From assembly GCA_037042915.1 (NCBI GenBank), contig CM073194.1, positions 1,054,001 through 1,118,000 on the forward strand: a stretch of DNA of 64,000 bases, written 5' to 3'. The DNA comes from Auricularia sp. M13. Taxonomy: Eukaryota; Basidiomycota; Agaricomycetes; Auriculariales; Auriculariaceae. The position numbers were made by a program, and so were the translations under genes. This document shows, one piece after another, positions 9,747-21,679 of the stretch. Position 1 is the first letter of the stretch; every line of letters begins with the position of its first letter. The notes under the pieces are model-generated. The model made no database searches, was not told the origin of the DNA, and was given only the letters and a program-made list of their open reading frames with translations.

Positions 9747-12682
9747 CGATGCAGAGCCGACGACGGCGCCACTTGCCGGCGCGGGCGCTTCTCCCCACAT
9801 GACGCATTTTGCAGCTACTTTGTCTTCTCGAGCGTGAGCAGCGTTGGAGTGGTACGCAGAGAAGGGAAACTGCCTGGAAAGCTGATCTGGTGCATGTTGC
9901 CGCAGATCGCGGTCCCAGATCAGCTGGACCATGACGGTGTAGCGCACTGTCCAGCGATGATGCTCAGCGTGAGATCAGCAATACTACTATAATTCGTCTC
10001 AGAGAAAAAAAAACAAAGGAGATTCTTGCCCACCCTGCACTTAAGTATCAAATCAAGAATTACATGTGATTCACCGGCCAAAGATGTGCAGTTGTAGCGG
10101 AACTCGGATGTCAGGGACGGCAGGATGAGTGTAGACCGCCGGGCAGATGATGTCGTCGCGCTCACAAGACCAATAGTATGAGAATGGCGTGATTCTGCTG
10201 TGAAGCCATTTTTTGTGCCCATTCTGGGCCCCAGAAGCCCGGTACAGTACATCCGACGCAGCAGGACTTTGCCGGTGTGGCAAAGCCGGAGCTACATCGG
10301 CGCTGCGACGGCGCTGCACGCTCATTGCCCGGCAGCGAGACCTGGTGAAGAGTGTCGACGTGCGCGAAACACATTGTGTCCTGGCGTCTCTCATCTCAGC
10401 ACGTGGCATAAGCGAGAGCGAGTGGCCCTGTGGCTGCAGGGCCCACTCGATGACCTCGTCTCCCCAGGTCTGGCAACCTGAGCGCGCGCATTGAATTGTA
10501 CAATACGTCGCCGCCTCCCTAGTCTGCGAATAGAATCCACATGCCGCCCTAGCAACATTGCGCAGCGAGCATTCAGTCCAAACTAGGATCCAGGTACCCG
10601 GATCTTCGAGATGCAGATTCGTGCAGTGTTCATTCAGGGCGACGCGGCCGCTGCGTGGGTTAGAGTGACGCGCCACACGCGGAGATGAGCTGCTAAGCGC
10701 AAGAGTCGTGATGCGGACGACGGGACGGTAGAATTGAGAACGCCGCGGCAAATCATTGGCCTCAATGCGGTAGTTCTGCGCTAGCCCCAGGACGCAGGGC
10801 CGCGCATGTCAACATCGAGATCTAGGTGCAATTCGCCTGGAACGGCCGGGAAGCGAGCAAATCAGCGCTAAGTCCGTGGTCCGAGGATTTCAAATTGCAG
10901 GGCAGGACGCACAGACGTGCGCCTGGGCTGCCAGTGCCAGTGCGGGGCTCGCAACGACGCTGCGACACAATGTGGGAGCCACAGGATACTGAGAAGAGTG
11001 CGGTTATTTCAACGCGCACTGTGGCAGAGTGCACGACGCTCGCAGCGAGCTAGTTTCAGCGAGAAGTATATAGCGCGGCGAGGAGGGATGTGATGAGCTC
11101 TGAGAAGGAGTGAACACCAGAGCTCATCGCATCCCCCAGGCACTCGGCTTCATCGCCTCATACCCGCGAGTGGGACGGGGCACATCGCCAACCCAGTCCC
11201 CACCGCGGGTTTGCGGCAGATAAGCTGGGTGTCTGGGCTCGCCTGGGCATCTCCGAGCGCGGCGGCATAGAGATCACACCCGCGTGCGTTACGTGGGACT
11301 CCAACAGACACGCGAGCAATGTGAGACTCTCTTGGTTCTGCGTGAATTGCCTGAGATAGCGAAGAGACGCTGTCGCAGTAGCAGTTCATTCCACAAGGAT
11401 GCTGCCAGAACTGCCAGTGCGTCACCGATTTCGAGCACGCGGGTTGGACAGGGAAAGGCACTTTGGATTGTTTGTCCGGCGTAGGAAAGCGCCAGAGCAC
11501 CGGTCAGGATGATCTCCGCGGAGGAAGCTCTGGTGGCGCATAGGGCCACATTCTCCAAATTAGCGCGAGGGGACATAGCTACGTCGTTGTTGTCCACGAC
11601 AATATTCTTCGCCGTCGCAGCATATTACGAGCCTACATTCGCTGTTTAGAGGCATACCAGGTTGGTGGCGAAGGTATTCGTAGCGCTGAGCGAGTGCCGC
11701 ACACGCTTCGCCAGTCCAATGGGAACAAGCCAACATCGAGCAACATCGTCAAAAGATGATCTGTTGTTTCTGAACGTAGGAAATGACTGCAGTTGAACGG
11801 CAGCACGGAGACCAGCAGGTCGCCGTAACTGTTGATCGGCCGCGGACGAGGGAGTCTTCGTGCGCAAAAAACAAGTTCTAGATGCCTATGGGAGCAAAAG
11901 GCAAAACTCCCGAGTCGAAGGAGATGAGATGCAGGGCCGAAAGAAGACAGCAAGCAGAGAATCACGGCAGCACTGTAATATGCGGGCTGCCTCGTGGCTG
12001 ATTGACAGGCCCCGGGCGATAGTGCGGCAGGCACACGAGCCGCGAGCGTGCACCGACCGGCATCTCAGACGCTGGCCCTGTGAATCGAGTGTGAGCTGCA
12101 GCTCTTGCAATGCAGCGTTGTGCGCAAGTAGAACCGATCATGACGCTGCGCTGCGTCGGGTAGAGAACAATGGGAGTTTTTGACGGTAGCATTCTCCAGT
12201 AGTGGCGTTGTTGACGCGCTCCTTGTGCTTCAGCGCGGTCTGGAGCAAACGGTCAAGCGGAGATCGAGGAAGGATGGTTCGGGAGCGCATTGCGAGGAGT
12301 CCCCGTTGACCATTGGGCTTGTGCGTGGGTGCAGACGGCGAGTTTGGCGGCCTGGCCATCACCGGCCAAACGCCCGTTCGGAACCAAATCGCGACTCAGA
12401 CGTTCGCAAGCACCCTGCCGCGTTCGCGAAGACTATTGTTCACAGCCTCCGGCTCCTGGCTGAGGCAGAACGTACAATCTCAGTTGTATATGGGACTTGT
12501 ACACGACGGGCTGCACGATACAACTGGCAACTCGCGACTGGATGACGTTTTTTTTTTTTCTTTCCTTGTCCAGAAGCCAGGTACGTCCCGAGCGCCGGGC
12601 ACGTTTTCGCCAGGCGTTCTGGGACGAGTCAATGGAATGATGTTGACCCTGATCTGGATCTCGCCCGCATTTACGGCGCCTG
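9747..12682. other. 2.9-kb stretch without a convincing gene
   Basis: Both strands hold only patchy open frames (the longest about 226 codons, minus, 10071-10751) with irregular composition and no motif. A T13 run sits near 12548-12560, and a perfect-type hairpin is listed separately. It could hold a non-coding RNA or an old, unrecognisable transposon; neither can be shown. Confidence 0.5.
11085..11135. repeat. 18-bp-arm hairpin
   Basis: GGGATGTGATGAGCTCTG is followed, after 15 nt, by CAGAGCTCATCGCATCCC. The arms are complementary apart from one position. A TATATA-like motif lies about 20 bp to the left. Confidence 0.75.
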
Positions 12683-12689
12683 TATAAAA
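12683..12689 (+). promoter_or_regulatory. TATA box of the RS/Pro-rich protein gene
   Basis: TATAAAA lies 225 bp before the chosen ATG at 12914, implying a 5' leader near 200 nt or an unseen leader intron. Confidence 0.45.
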
Positions 12690-12913
12690 GCGTAATGGCT
12701 GCCCTTGGAGAGTTGCCCTCCTCCTCGAGGAACGGACGCCCAGCCCCCCGCCGGCCGGCCTGCCTCTGGACTCGAGCGGCTCGGACATTGTCTGCGTGGC
12801 GCTCTGGCCACAAAGGAAGGCGCCACCGTTCTCAAGCACCCCTTGCTCTGCGCCTCGTGGGCCCCTGCCGGCGCTTGCAGACTTGAGGCGCGCGGACACC
12901 TGCCTCTTGAAGC

Positions 12914-15297
12914 ATGGCGGCCGTCGCACCCGTCCCCACTTCTTTCCCACCAGGGAAACTCCACAAACGGCCTCCTCCAGTCGCCGTGCGCTTCGCCTCG
13001 TCTACAAGGTGCGGTTGTGCGAATCTCACCCACCAGCTGCATACACGACTGACTGACCGTGCCGCCCACGTCTTTAGGTGCACGACTCCCGCGTCCCGCT
13101 CGTCTGTGTCGCTGCCTCATTACATCTCGACGCGCACTCGCTCTCGTTCTCGTTCGCGCGCACGGAGCACCAGCCGGACGCGCTCAGACGAAAGCGACTC
13201 GGACTCTGGTGAAGGCTACGAGACCGCCGCTGAGACTCCCCCCATGTCGTCGTCGCCCGAGCCTTTCCGCGGCCGCCCAACGTCGCCTGCGCGGTCCAGA
13301 ACGCCGGAGAGCTCGAACGGCCCTGCCACTCCTGTGCAGCCGCATCCCACGAGTTCCATCCCGCTCGCGAGTGTCACGTCGGCCGACATTCTCCATGCTC
13401 TTCACACCAACGCCACAAGCCCGGTGCCGTTCCCTTACAGGCTGCAATGGCCTGAACTTCCCCCGTGCGTCCTCGCCTACCCCGCGCGACTCTATCTCGC
13501 TGACAGTCTTCTGCAGCTCACCGCCACTGACGCCTGACGTCCTTGACACGCCTTCTAGCGATGTCGAGCGTCCCATGTCTGGGATAGTGCCGCTCAGGGT
13601 GAAGTACGAGCTGAAGGACGGCCGTTCGAAGCGATCGACCTGGACACACCCTACGTGCGTGTTCTCGCACATTCTCAAATTCTCGTCTGACTTTTTGCGC
13701 TCGTTTCTGTAGAGCGACGTTTGTGCCGGTTCCGCGCAAGCTGTCGAACATGGCAGCCTGGACGCACCCCAGCCCATCGTTCGAGATCCCGCCCTCGCCT
13801 GAGTCTGCACGGGTCATCCCCATCCCGCAGGCGGCCACGGTCCGAACATGCGGCGATCTTCCTGATGCAGCCCAGGATAATCATCCAAAACACGAGGCGC
13901 CGGCCCGAAAGGCACACTCGCGCTCACTCAGCGAGCCCGTCAATGTTCCCACAGTCACGGTCGCCGCGTCCGAAGAGACGTCGAAGCCTGCTCCGACCCC
14001 TCAGTCTCACGCGAAGCATGCTCCGCGCAAGCTGCACAAGAAGAAACGGGTTTCGGCGCCACCAGCAACTACGAGCACGCCCGTAGCAGCCGCGACGCCG
14101 GCGAGCACGCTGGTGGGTGTTGTGCCGGAGAAGCGGCCGAAGCGTGTGTCGGCGCTGTCGCTGTTCGGCGCGCATCACTCGCACAAGGACAACAAGGACA
14201 ACAAAGGCGCAATTCTTCTGACGCCGCCGGAGACACCCACCGCGCCGCAGGTGGTCGTCACAACACCTACGCCTCCCGCGGCTGCAGACGACAAAAAACC
14301 CGACGACCCCACGCCGCGCCAACGTTCTCGGCACGGCCGCTTTTCGTCGCTCTTCGGCGTGCCGCTAAACGCACCGATCTCGCTGCCCAAAGCCCCGCAT
14401 CCAGAGACGGCCGCAGCAGCACCGCGTCGGGCGAAGTCGCTGTGGCGCGACGAGACGGCGCGGCGGTACCTGCGGACGACGGCGCGCGACGGCGAGCGCG
14501 AGAATCTCAAGTTGTGGCCCGTGGCTAATACCTCGACGCTCAGCGTGCCGCTCGCGCCTGCGCCGCGCGGCCCGGACGACGTGGGCATGGGCTGGGGCCG
14601 CGCGTCCACGCTGAGCTTGACGCTTGTCATGGGCTCTGGATCGGCTGCGCGCACGACAAGGCGCCTACGCAAAGCGGGTGGTGTGTCCCGTCAGAGGGAT
14701 GCGCAGGAGGATACTGTGGGCACTTTAGGGTGCGTTCGTGCAGTGCAATGGTTGACGCTTTTGGCTAACGTGCAACTCGTAGTGGACGACTCGCGCGCGT
14801 CTGGAGCGGCAGGAAACGCACGTCGTCCTCTGCTTCAAGTGTCGATCGTAGCGCGCCTGCGCCTCCATCCACTGCACCGGTACACTTCGACACTTCCGAC
14901 GACGAGAGCGAGTACAATGACGCCGAGGACAACGACGTGGAGGTGGAGGCCGTCCATTCCGGTGTCACGCGCACGGTCGATTCCAGCGCTCACACAGGAT
15001 CGGCTCAACGGGACTTCATGCTTGACCTAGATCCAGATCCAGTCTTTGACGTCGTGCGCGCTCTGCGCCGCCAAAGCGCTGACGGATTGACGAGGTACGT
15101 TTGCGCCCTATCTTGGATTCCGCGGGACTACGTGCTTACCCCCCTCAAACAGTTCCACTGCCTCGACGAACTCGGCAGCGTCAGGCTCCCTGCTCTTCCG
15201 CCCGCTCAAGACGAAACCTGGCAGTTTCCGGGCCTCCAGCCCAAGCCCGTCGTTCGCACTAGACCGACGCGGACTCGCGGTGAACACTGAACACTGA
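12914..15297 (+). CDS. large disordered RS/Ser-Pro-rich protein, function unknown
   Basis: Six exons: 12914-13008, 13078-13464, 13517-13654, 13713-14729, 14783-15094 and 15153-15297, giving 697 residues. Every intron is phase 2, which supports the model. Residues about 50-75 hold an Arg-Ser run (RTRSRSRSRARS) followed by an acidic patch. The conserved-looking core is LHALHTNATSPVPFPYRLQW, then VPLRVKYELKDGRSKRSTWT and FVPVPRKLSNMAAW. The middle is Pro/Thr/Ala-rich with basic patches (HKKKRVSAPP, EKRPKRVSALSLFG). Near the C-terminus is an acidic segment (DTSDDESEYNDAEDNDVEVE), and the end is Ser-rich. No enzyme domain, signal peptide or membrane segment is seen. Regulated by phosphorylation is a reasonable guess only. 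The start is the first ATG in frame with exon 2; earlier ATGs near the TATA box are out of frame. Confidence 0.75.
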
Positions 15298-15322
15298 ACG
15301 TTGAGCGATGAACGATGAACGA
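15281..15322 (+). repeat. heptamer repeat over a stop codon
   Basis: Six tandem heptamers of the form TGAACAC or TGAACGA, one of them degenerate. The stop codon of the upstream gene (15295-15297) is the first three bases of the third unit. Confidence 0.7.
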
Positions 15323-16175
15323 TCTCCCGTTTTCGACAGACCCCTTTGCTGTGCTTTTGCTACACGTTCTTTGGCTTTGGTGGTTCCCGGTTACGATGTT
15401 TAAGGTTGTACGGACGCATTCACGATCCACGCGCGGGGATGACTTCTAATCTGGTTCGTATGGACACCATGGCGGTGGGACTCGGAGTATGTACCGGATC
15501 GTAGTGTACGGGTCGCGTTAATTCAGATTGTGCGGTGCAGACCCCTTCGCTATGCGACATGTCTGCGATACTTACAGCGCTGTGCACGCACCATATACGA
15601 GCGTCGGCCGGCTCAATTCCGCGACTTGTTTCCGACCACGACCATCTGAATCCATGCATTCGGCCTGATACGACTCTTTCTAAACAAGTTGACACTTCGT
15701 TGCTTGAGCAGATTCGGTGGAACTGACAGTGGCTGGCCTTCGACAGTCCGTTTACTCAACGCGCGCACAGTGGGCTCGGCGAGCCTGAGCGATCCTCGAG
15801 CAAACTGGCCTCGAGCATCAGAGTGCCTTCTTGCGCCAACTTCATGTTCAGTCGTCGGTCCAGCTTCTACTTAACGTATAGACGGCACCAGGGCTTACGT
15901 GCAGTGTTTGAGCTCTGACCTTGCTACGAATGACCGTACCCGCGCTGGAAATCCGAAAGGCCTCTCCGGGATCTCAGTTCCTACGCCTGGAGCTCAGTTC
16001 CTTAGTGCGCTGCCTTTACGGAAATGCCAAGCAGTGCGCCAGTGCCTTATAACGATGCGAAGGGCTGTAGGGTAGCTTTTGCAGAACTTCATCTGCCTCG
16101 CGGGTGCCCCTTCGACCGGCATCGGCGTAGCTGTTTCTCGCAGTTACGAGCCTTGAAATCGCCTGCAGTGCAGCT
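15323..16175. other. gene-less stretch
   Basis: No exon could be supported. It holds the 3' flank of the RS/Pro-rich gene and the promoter region of the first WW-like membrane paralogue. Confidence 0.4.
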
Positions 16176-18877
16176 ATGGGCACCTATGTCGAAGAAGACA
16201 TGGCGCAGAGCCCAGTCGAAATGACTGCGGCCGAGCGCGAGCAGTCGCCGATGCCAGACCGTGGCTCTCTGCCGCCCATCACGCTCACCGCAATGGTCCC
16301 GAAGGAACTTGCAAGATATACCGCAAAGGATGATTTGTGCGTCGCAATTCTTATGTGCATGTCGCGGAGTTCTGAACCCCCCTGAAGCGTGCCCACGTTC
16401 AACCACCTCCTTGCGCCATTGCACTTCTGCGATCCCCACGTCCCGCTCGTACGTGCATCACGGACCTGACATACTCTTATGCACATTTAGATTGGAGGTC
16501 TATCTACCTGAGGGGTGGAGTAGGTACATGCACCCCGAGGGAAACGCGTATTATCGTCATGAGGCGCTGCAAGTGGTCACGGACCTCGATGTTTGCGACC
16601 AACGCCAGCTTGCGAGGGTTCTTGCTGCATGCGATATTTTCATCCTTCGCATGAAGACGCTCCCTGAGACTATCGCTCCGGAGCTGCGCTTCGCTTCGCC
16701 TACGGACTATTGGCATTGTGGCATGGGCAATTGGGAGCTCTTCATCGAAGAGAACCCGAAACAGGAAGGGGAGTTCAGGTACTATGTCTCCGATTGGGAT
16801 AGGCAGTGTCTGTTCTGGGTCGAACACGAGGAGGTTTATCTCTGTACGACCTTGTTGGATCTCGACAGCGCCGCTTCTTATGATCATGTCCGTGAGTGAC
16901 GCTTGTAACGGCGCATCGTCCTTGATGATTTACTCCCCATTATTCAGTACTCATGCTGCGATGGCAGTTCTGGAGACACGTTGAATAGTGCGGTGGTCAT
17001 ATTCAGTTTGTGCTGTTTCTCACATCGATATACCCTCGCAGCTTCCCAGCACACCGTCCGCCGCCAGAGGGAAGCGTCGAGGAGCTGCGCGCCTTACTTC
17101 TGTATGCCGTCAATGGTACGTTACATGCCTGCATTATGCATGTCGCTGACTACCAATGGAGACCGAATGACGTCGGTTGAATCAACCATCAGCTACAGCG
17201 TGGAGGACTTGCGTCAATTTCTTCAATTCCTACCGGAAAAGCCCAGCAGTGAGCTCCGAATCGGGGATGGACTAGCATACATTAACCTCAAGTAGATGAT
17301 CCTCGGTGTTCAGTCTATATCACAAGCATCATCGGTAAGTAGCTGGGAGCCACGCTTCAAGCGAAGGTGAAGCTGATTCATGTAGCCCGGCACTGGATTG
17401 AAATATGTCGGTGCTTTATCGATTGATCACAGAACCTCGCTCACACTTAGTCAAGGGGATAACCGCATGCACAATCTCCACGGTCATCCAGCTGTAAGGC
17501 TGTCTCGACGCCAAAGCCGGTTCTTTGAGCCGACGCGGCCGAGAGAGCTGAATATTTTCGCTCAGGTCGTCAGCATCATTCTACTGTTCAATCAGCCCAA
17601 AACGTTTTACCATCAGCTCTGTGAGACTTGGATAGACAGGACTGTTTACATTGACCAATGGAGGAAACTCCTCCGAGCGATGCAAGAAGAATGGACAACG
17701 ACGGGCTTCATGGTCAGTTTGCAGATATTATAGCGTTCAAGCCTCTTTAACCTGACGAACACAGGCTACAGTCATCCTTGCGTAAGCATGCTTCAGATCT
17801 TTCGCATGAGCTGAGCGTCGTTAGGACCAACATGGGCTTCCTGAGCATCGACAAGCTGGAAAACGTAGATCTTCCAACAGTATCTCAGACAGCCAGCATC
17901 GTCTCTACCATCTTATCGATTGGGTCTATTCTATCTGGGATGCTCCTCATTAGGCGGCATCGTGAGATTGACACAGAATGGTGCACTGCTCAGGAAGCCG
18001 TGGGTTAACCACCATAACATTTTATCATGGGATTTGCTGACCATTCGTTTAGAATGAATACATGACTGCCTGCGCATACTACAAGTGGACAGGCTTGTTC
18101 GGCGCTGCTGCACTGTTTAGTGCACCCCGTGCTCTCCTGCTCTGGTCCCTCCTGCTCTTTGTTTTCGGTTTACTTTCGTTCAGTCTATGGAGGTGGTCCA
18201 TATTCTACAGCCCATTCATCGCCTTTGCCACCTTCTCGATCATGATCGTTATCTTGGTCCAGCTCTGGTACTTCAATACTAGACTGACCAAGGACAAGCA
18301 TTCGAAGTGGAAACTGCCTCCACAGTACCAGTATCCGTCGGACAGGCAACCCCCTCCGAGTCATCTCAGTACACTGTGGTCAGACACAGCAGACCAAGTA
18401 AAACGTAGATTATCTCTAGCGACAACTATGGTCGGAAGTCCACTGGCGGGAGATTCAACCAGTCCCCGCTCACCGTGGGGCCATCTGGTGCGGAAGCTGT
18501 CTCACCGACTAGGATCTCCTCCAGCCGATGTTGAAGTCGGTGTGCATGCGCCTGACCCAGACGGAAGTCCGGGCGTTCAGAATTCCCCTAGAACTGGCCC
18601 GCCTCCTCCAGAGCATATAGAACTCCAGTATCTGCCGGAGAGACCAGCCACCTCGCGGCGCCGAAGTACAGCGCTCTCTTATTCAGAGGAGAAGGAATAT
18701 AGCTATAGTCTACCTTCCACCGCTCGGTGGGACGAATCATGGGCGCCCGACAGCTGGGTCCCGGAGGCTACCTCTCGTCGAAGGCGTCAACTGCAGCTTC
18801 ATATTCCCGACTCTGGAACCCAAGCAGAATGGCTGTATGATGGTCATCACGTGTGGCCAGGGAGCACATACAGCTAA
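16176..18877 (+). CDS. WW-like membrane protein, paralogue 1
   Basis: First of three paralogues in the window. Exons: 16176-16336, 16491-16891, 16948-16987, 17042-17115, 17162-about 17291, one short unresolved exon, 17386-17406, 17456-17712, 17765-17781, 17825-17999 and 18053-18877. The N-terminal motif GWSRYMHPEGNAYYRHE resembles the first half of a WW domain (GW..xHPxGxxYxxNE), but the second Trp is not seen. Then come a LFNQPKTFYHQLCETWID block and several membrane helices (TASIVSTILSIGSILSGMLL; LLLWSLLLFVFGLLSFSLW; FIAFATFSIMIVILVQLW). The Ser/Pro/Arg-rich cytosolic-looking tail is much longer than in the paralogues. The segment 17290-17345 meets a TAG in frame and its exon join stays uncertain. 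Function unknown. Membrane location is predicted from the helices. Confidence 0.78.
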
Positions 18878-19130
18878 AATTGACAAGGTATGCGCTTCTG
18901 CGAACCAATGCAGTGACTCCACGACTCTGTCGAATTGACCTGCTTTATAGTTTGCAGTATTGAGCTGTGTTTGCTTGCCCTGAAATGCCACGCCAGTGAA
19001 AAACGGAACGACAGCGCCGCACAGCGAGAAAGGAGGATGCCGCAAAAATCAGCTGCATTGCAATGTAGATGCACGTCTCATATCCAGTATATCATTTTTG
19101 GACGCGGGGTCCAGCATCCCAACCCGATGC

Positions 19131-20475
19131 TCACAGGTGCCGGCGAACGAACGCGGCAGCCTCCTCGAATGCCTCCTGCATGGCCTCGATCTGCACGGGA
19201 TCCGACTTTCAAGCCGTCAATGTCAGTCAGCTTTTGTTGGGAAACGGTGGCAACGTGAGACCGAGACTCACAGCATTCGCTGGGCGCACGGCGAAGCCGT
19301 GGCCGACGCCGAGATGGTTGATCCTCTGGTAGCCGAACTTGTACGGGCCGCCCAGGTCGGTGAAGTTGCCCGTGGCGTGCATCACGTCGTCCACTTCGGC
19401 CGCGAGAGCTTGGGTGAGGGCGGCTAGCGAAGAGTGAGCGACAAGTTCGAGGGTGAGCGTTAAGCGCCGAGACGCACTGTCCAGCTCGGCCGAGTGAATC
19501 TGCAGCGGGACGTGGCTCTCGTTGCGCAAAAGCAAGAAATCTTCCGGAACGCTGAGATACAGATGTCAGGTTATTCGGCTTTAAGAGAAGGCTTGCAGTC
19601 AACGAGAACTGACCTCAGAGCACTGGGATGCGCGGTCGTGCCGGCCACGATGGTGTTGTTCTGAGAGAGACGAAGCACGTAAAGGCCGCCGAAGCAGTAC
19701 TAAGAAAAGGGAGCCGAACGTCTCAGCATGAGAGATGGTCAACTATGAGGAAAGTGTGACAAACCCCAGTCGCTGCGAACCGCCGGATGCCCTGCTTCTT
19801 CAAGCCCTTGATGGCGTTGAGGAGGAAAGGCGTGGTGATCGCCTCTGAGTAATCGAATGAGGGCAGGAATCATCGACGTTTGTCACACTGTTCTGGCTTA
19901 CCGGTGTGGCGCAGACTCCACGCGGTCATGTTGAAACCAGTCATGTTCAGCGGAACAGGGTCGCCTATTTGCGAGAAACGTTAGCAGAGTTTCTGTGCGG
20001 AGACTGCACGAGCGAACCATTGAGGTAATCCGGAATGAAGGTCGCAATGCCTTTGCTCGCGAACTGGTCGGCCTGGGTAACGATAAGCGCCTAGCGCCTC
20101 CCATGGAGAATGGATATCATACCAGGAGCCTGCTGTTGACAAGCTGCACGCCAAAGATATCCTACATGGGAAGAAGCAACGTCAGCTCAGGTCCCGCGCC
20201 GGCACAAACGCGTGCGTACGGTCAGGAAGAGCAGGGCTTCCTTGGGCTTTTGTGGACCGTTCTTCGGCAGCGTCACGTAGGTATTCGTGCCCTCTATGAG
20301 TACGAGTTCAGATTAGCGACGCGTTCGATGAGGTAAATGCGCTCGCACCGATCTCGACGAACTTGCCGACGGGCTCTCCGTCGAGAAGCTGGACCGTGTG
20401 CTGCTCGCTCACGATCTCGATGAAAGTTGCGCGCGCGGCGAGCGCAGCAAGGGCGACGGTGGCGAAGAACTTCAT
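19131..20475 (-). CDS. dienelactone hydrolase family protein, secreted type, frame broken once
   Basis: About ten exons can be placed: 20349-20475, 20220-20293, 20123-20161, 20018-20072, 19902-19964, 19765-19844, 19614-19698, and more down to the stop at 19131. The N-terminus MKFFATVALAALAARA is signal-like. Blocks: LFLTDIFGVQLVNSRLLADQ, FASKGIATFIPDYLNGDPVP, the nucleophile elbow ATGYCFGG (Cys), AHPSALSVPEDF, and YQRINHLGVGHGFAVRP (catalytic His). These fit the alpha/beta-hydrolase DLH family with a Cys-Asp-His triad. The family cleaves ester or lactone bonds. All introns keep phase except that GGCGGCC is followed by TTACGTG, one base short of the expected codon. This shifts the frame just after the nucleophile. 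Either the gene is recently dead or there is a one-base assembly error. TATAA lies about 76 bp upstream. Confidence 0.8.
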
Positions 20476-21679
20476 GGTGGGCTCGACGCAGGGAAGGTCA
20501 AGGGATCACGATACCAGAACCGCCATTTAAGCATTTGCAAAGCGGTGCGCTTATAAACCTCCAGTGGTGGGGGCTTGCGTGACCACTGCCGGAGAACCCT
20601 TCCAGCGCGGGAACTCGCCATGCGGACGTGCCCGGATGCAATGCCAAGAAGATACCGGCTACTTTTACACCCGCGCACGGTTGAACCTCAACCTCACCCA
20701 TCGCCACGCCAGGCCCACTGGCAGCTTTCAGGTCGCCCCACACGCGCCCCGCAACGCAACAATGCACCCGCCAACGCCTGTGAGCCAAATGGACATGCCG
20801 ACACCGTCGTGCGATTCAGTGCGCTGCAAGTTGGCAGCCCTCGACTGAGCATCGGTCTCATTTGACAGCGCATAACCGGTATCTATGCATGGCATGCCTT
20901 TGGGAGCCCGAGATCTATACTTGTTCTGGCTAATTACGGTGTCAAATGCAGGCTGGCGGCGAAAACGCCTGGGAGTGGGATGTTTGTGCACTCTTGCCTC
21001 TTCTATCCGCCATCCTCTCTCTCCTGGGAGGTCATGGACTCCCTGTCGCACCATACCCCGCTATACTGACTGCTGAAGTCTGAGGTTTTGCGCCATCCGC
21101 GATTCAATTAGTATCATTACAACCGCTCCCGTTGCCGCGAACTCTTGCTCACATTCGAGAATCACGCTCGTTCAATAACCAATTTTCAAGCGACGACGAC
21201 TCAATAATGACCGGGGCTTTTGGCCACATTTATATCAGCCTGTCCTATCTGGTATTCTTTATTTATATCGACTCGCTACAGTGGTAGGCAGGACGCAGCG
21301 TGCAGGAACGATGAGATTAGCAAGATTTGCTCAAACCTCAGCCCGAGAGCCAGTCATATTAACTAAAAATGATGCACTTTCTGTGGCCGTATCCTTAGAT
21401 ATTGAACTCTGTAGATCGCCCACAGTCTATGCGGCCAAGTCTTCCTAAGGCTCTCACTTCGAGTCTTCGACCTCCCACGATATACCGACGAGCAAAAATG
21501 AAGGAAACCATCAAATATACGCTTAAATTTTGTTTTATCGATGGTTGCAGTCAAGCTCGCTGGTCTACATATTTTATCGAATCGCGACGCGCCGACGCGA
21601 GTTTTGTTCTGCTTGGAACTCCGCACGCGCCACCTGCTTTCGCTGCCGCTGTCCCGTGCGCCGTGACTTTCTGAACACC
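20476..21679. other. gene-less divergent intergenic region
   Basis: Lies between the divergent DLH-family (-) and PUF6 (+) genes, so it carries both promoters. No exon or repeat could be supported. An AT-rich block lies at about 21480-21580. Confidence 0.45.

Noticed and set aside
10071-10751. 226-codon minus-strand frame
   Set aside because: No domain, irregular composition, no splice-supported extension; likely chance.
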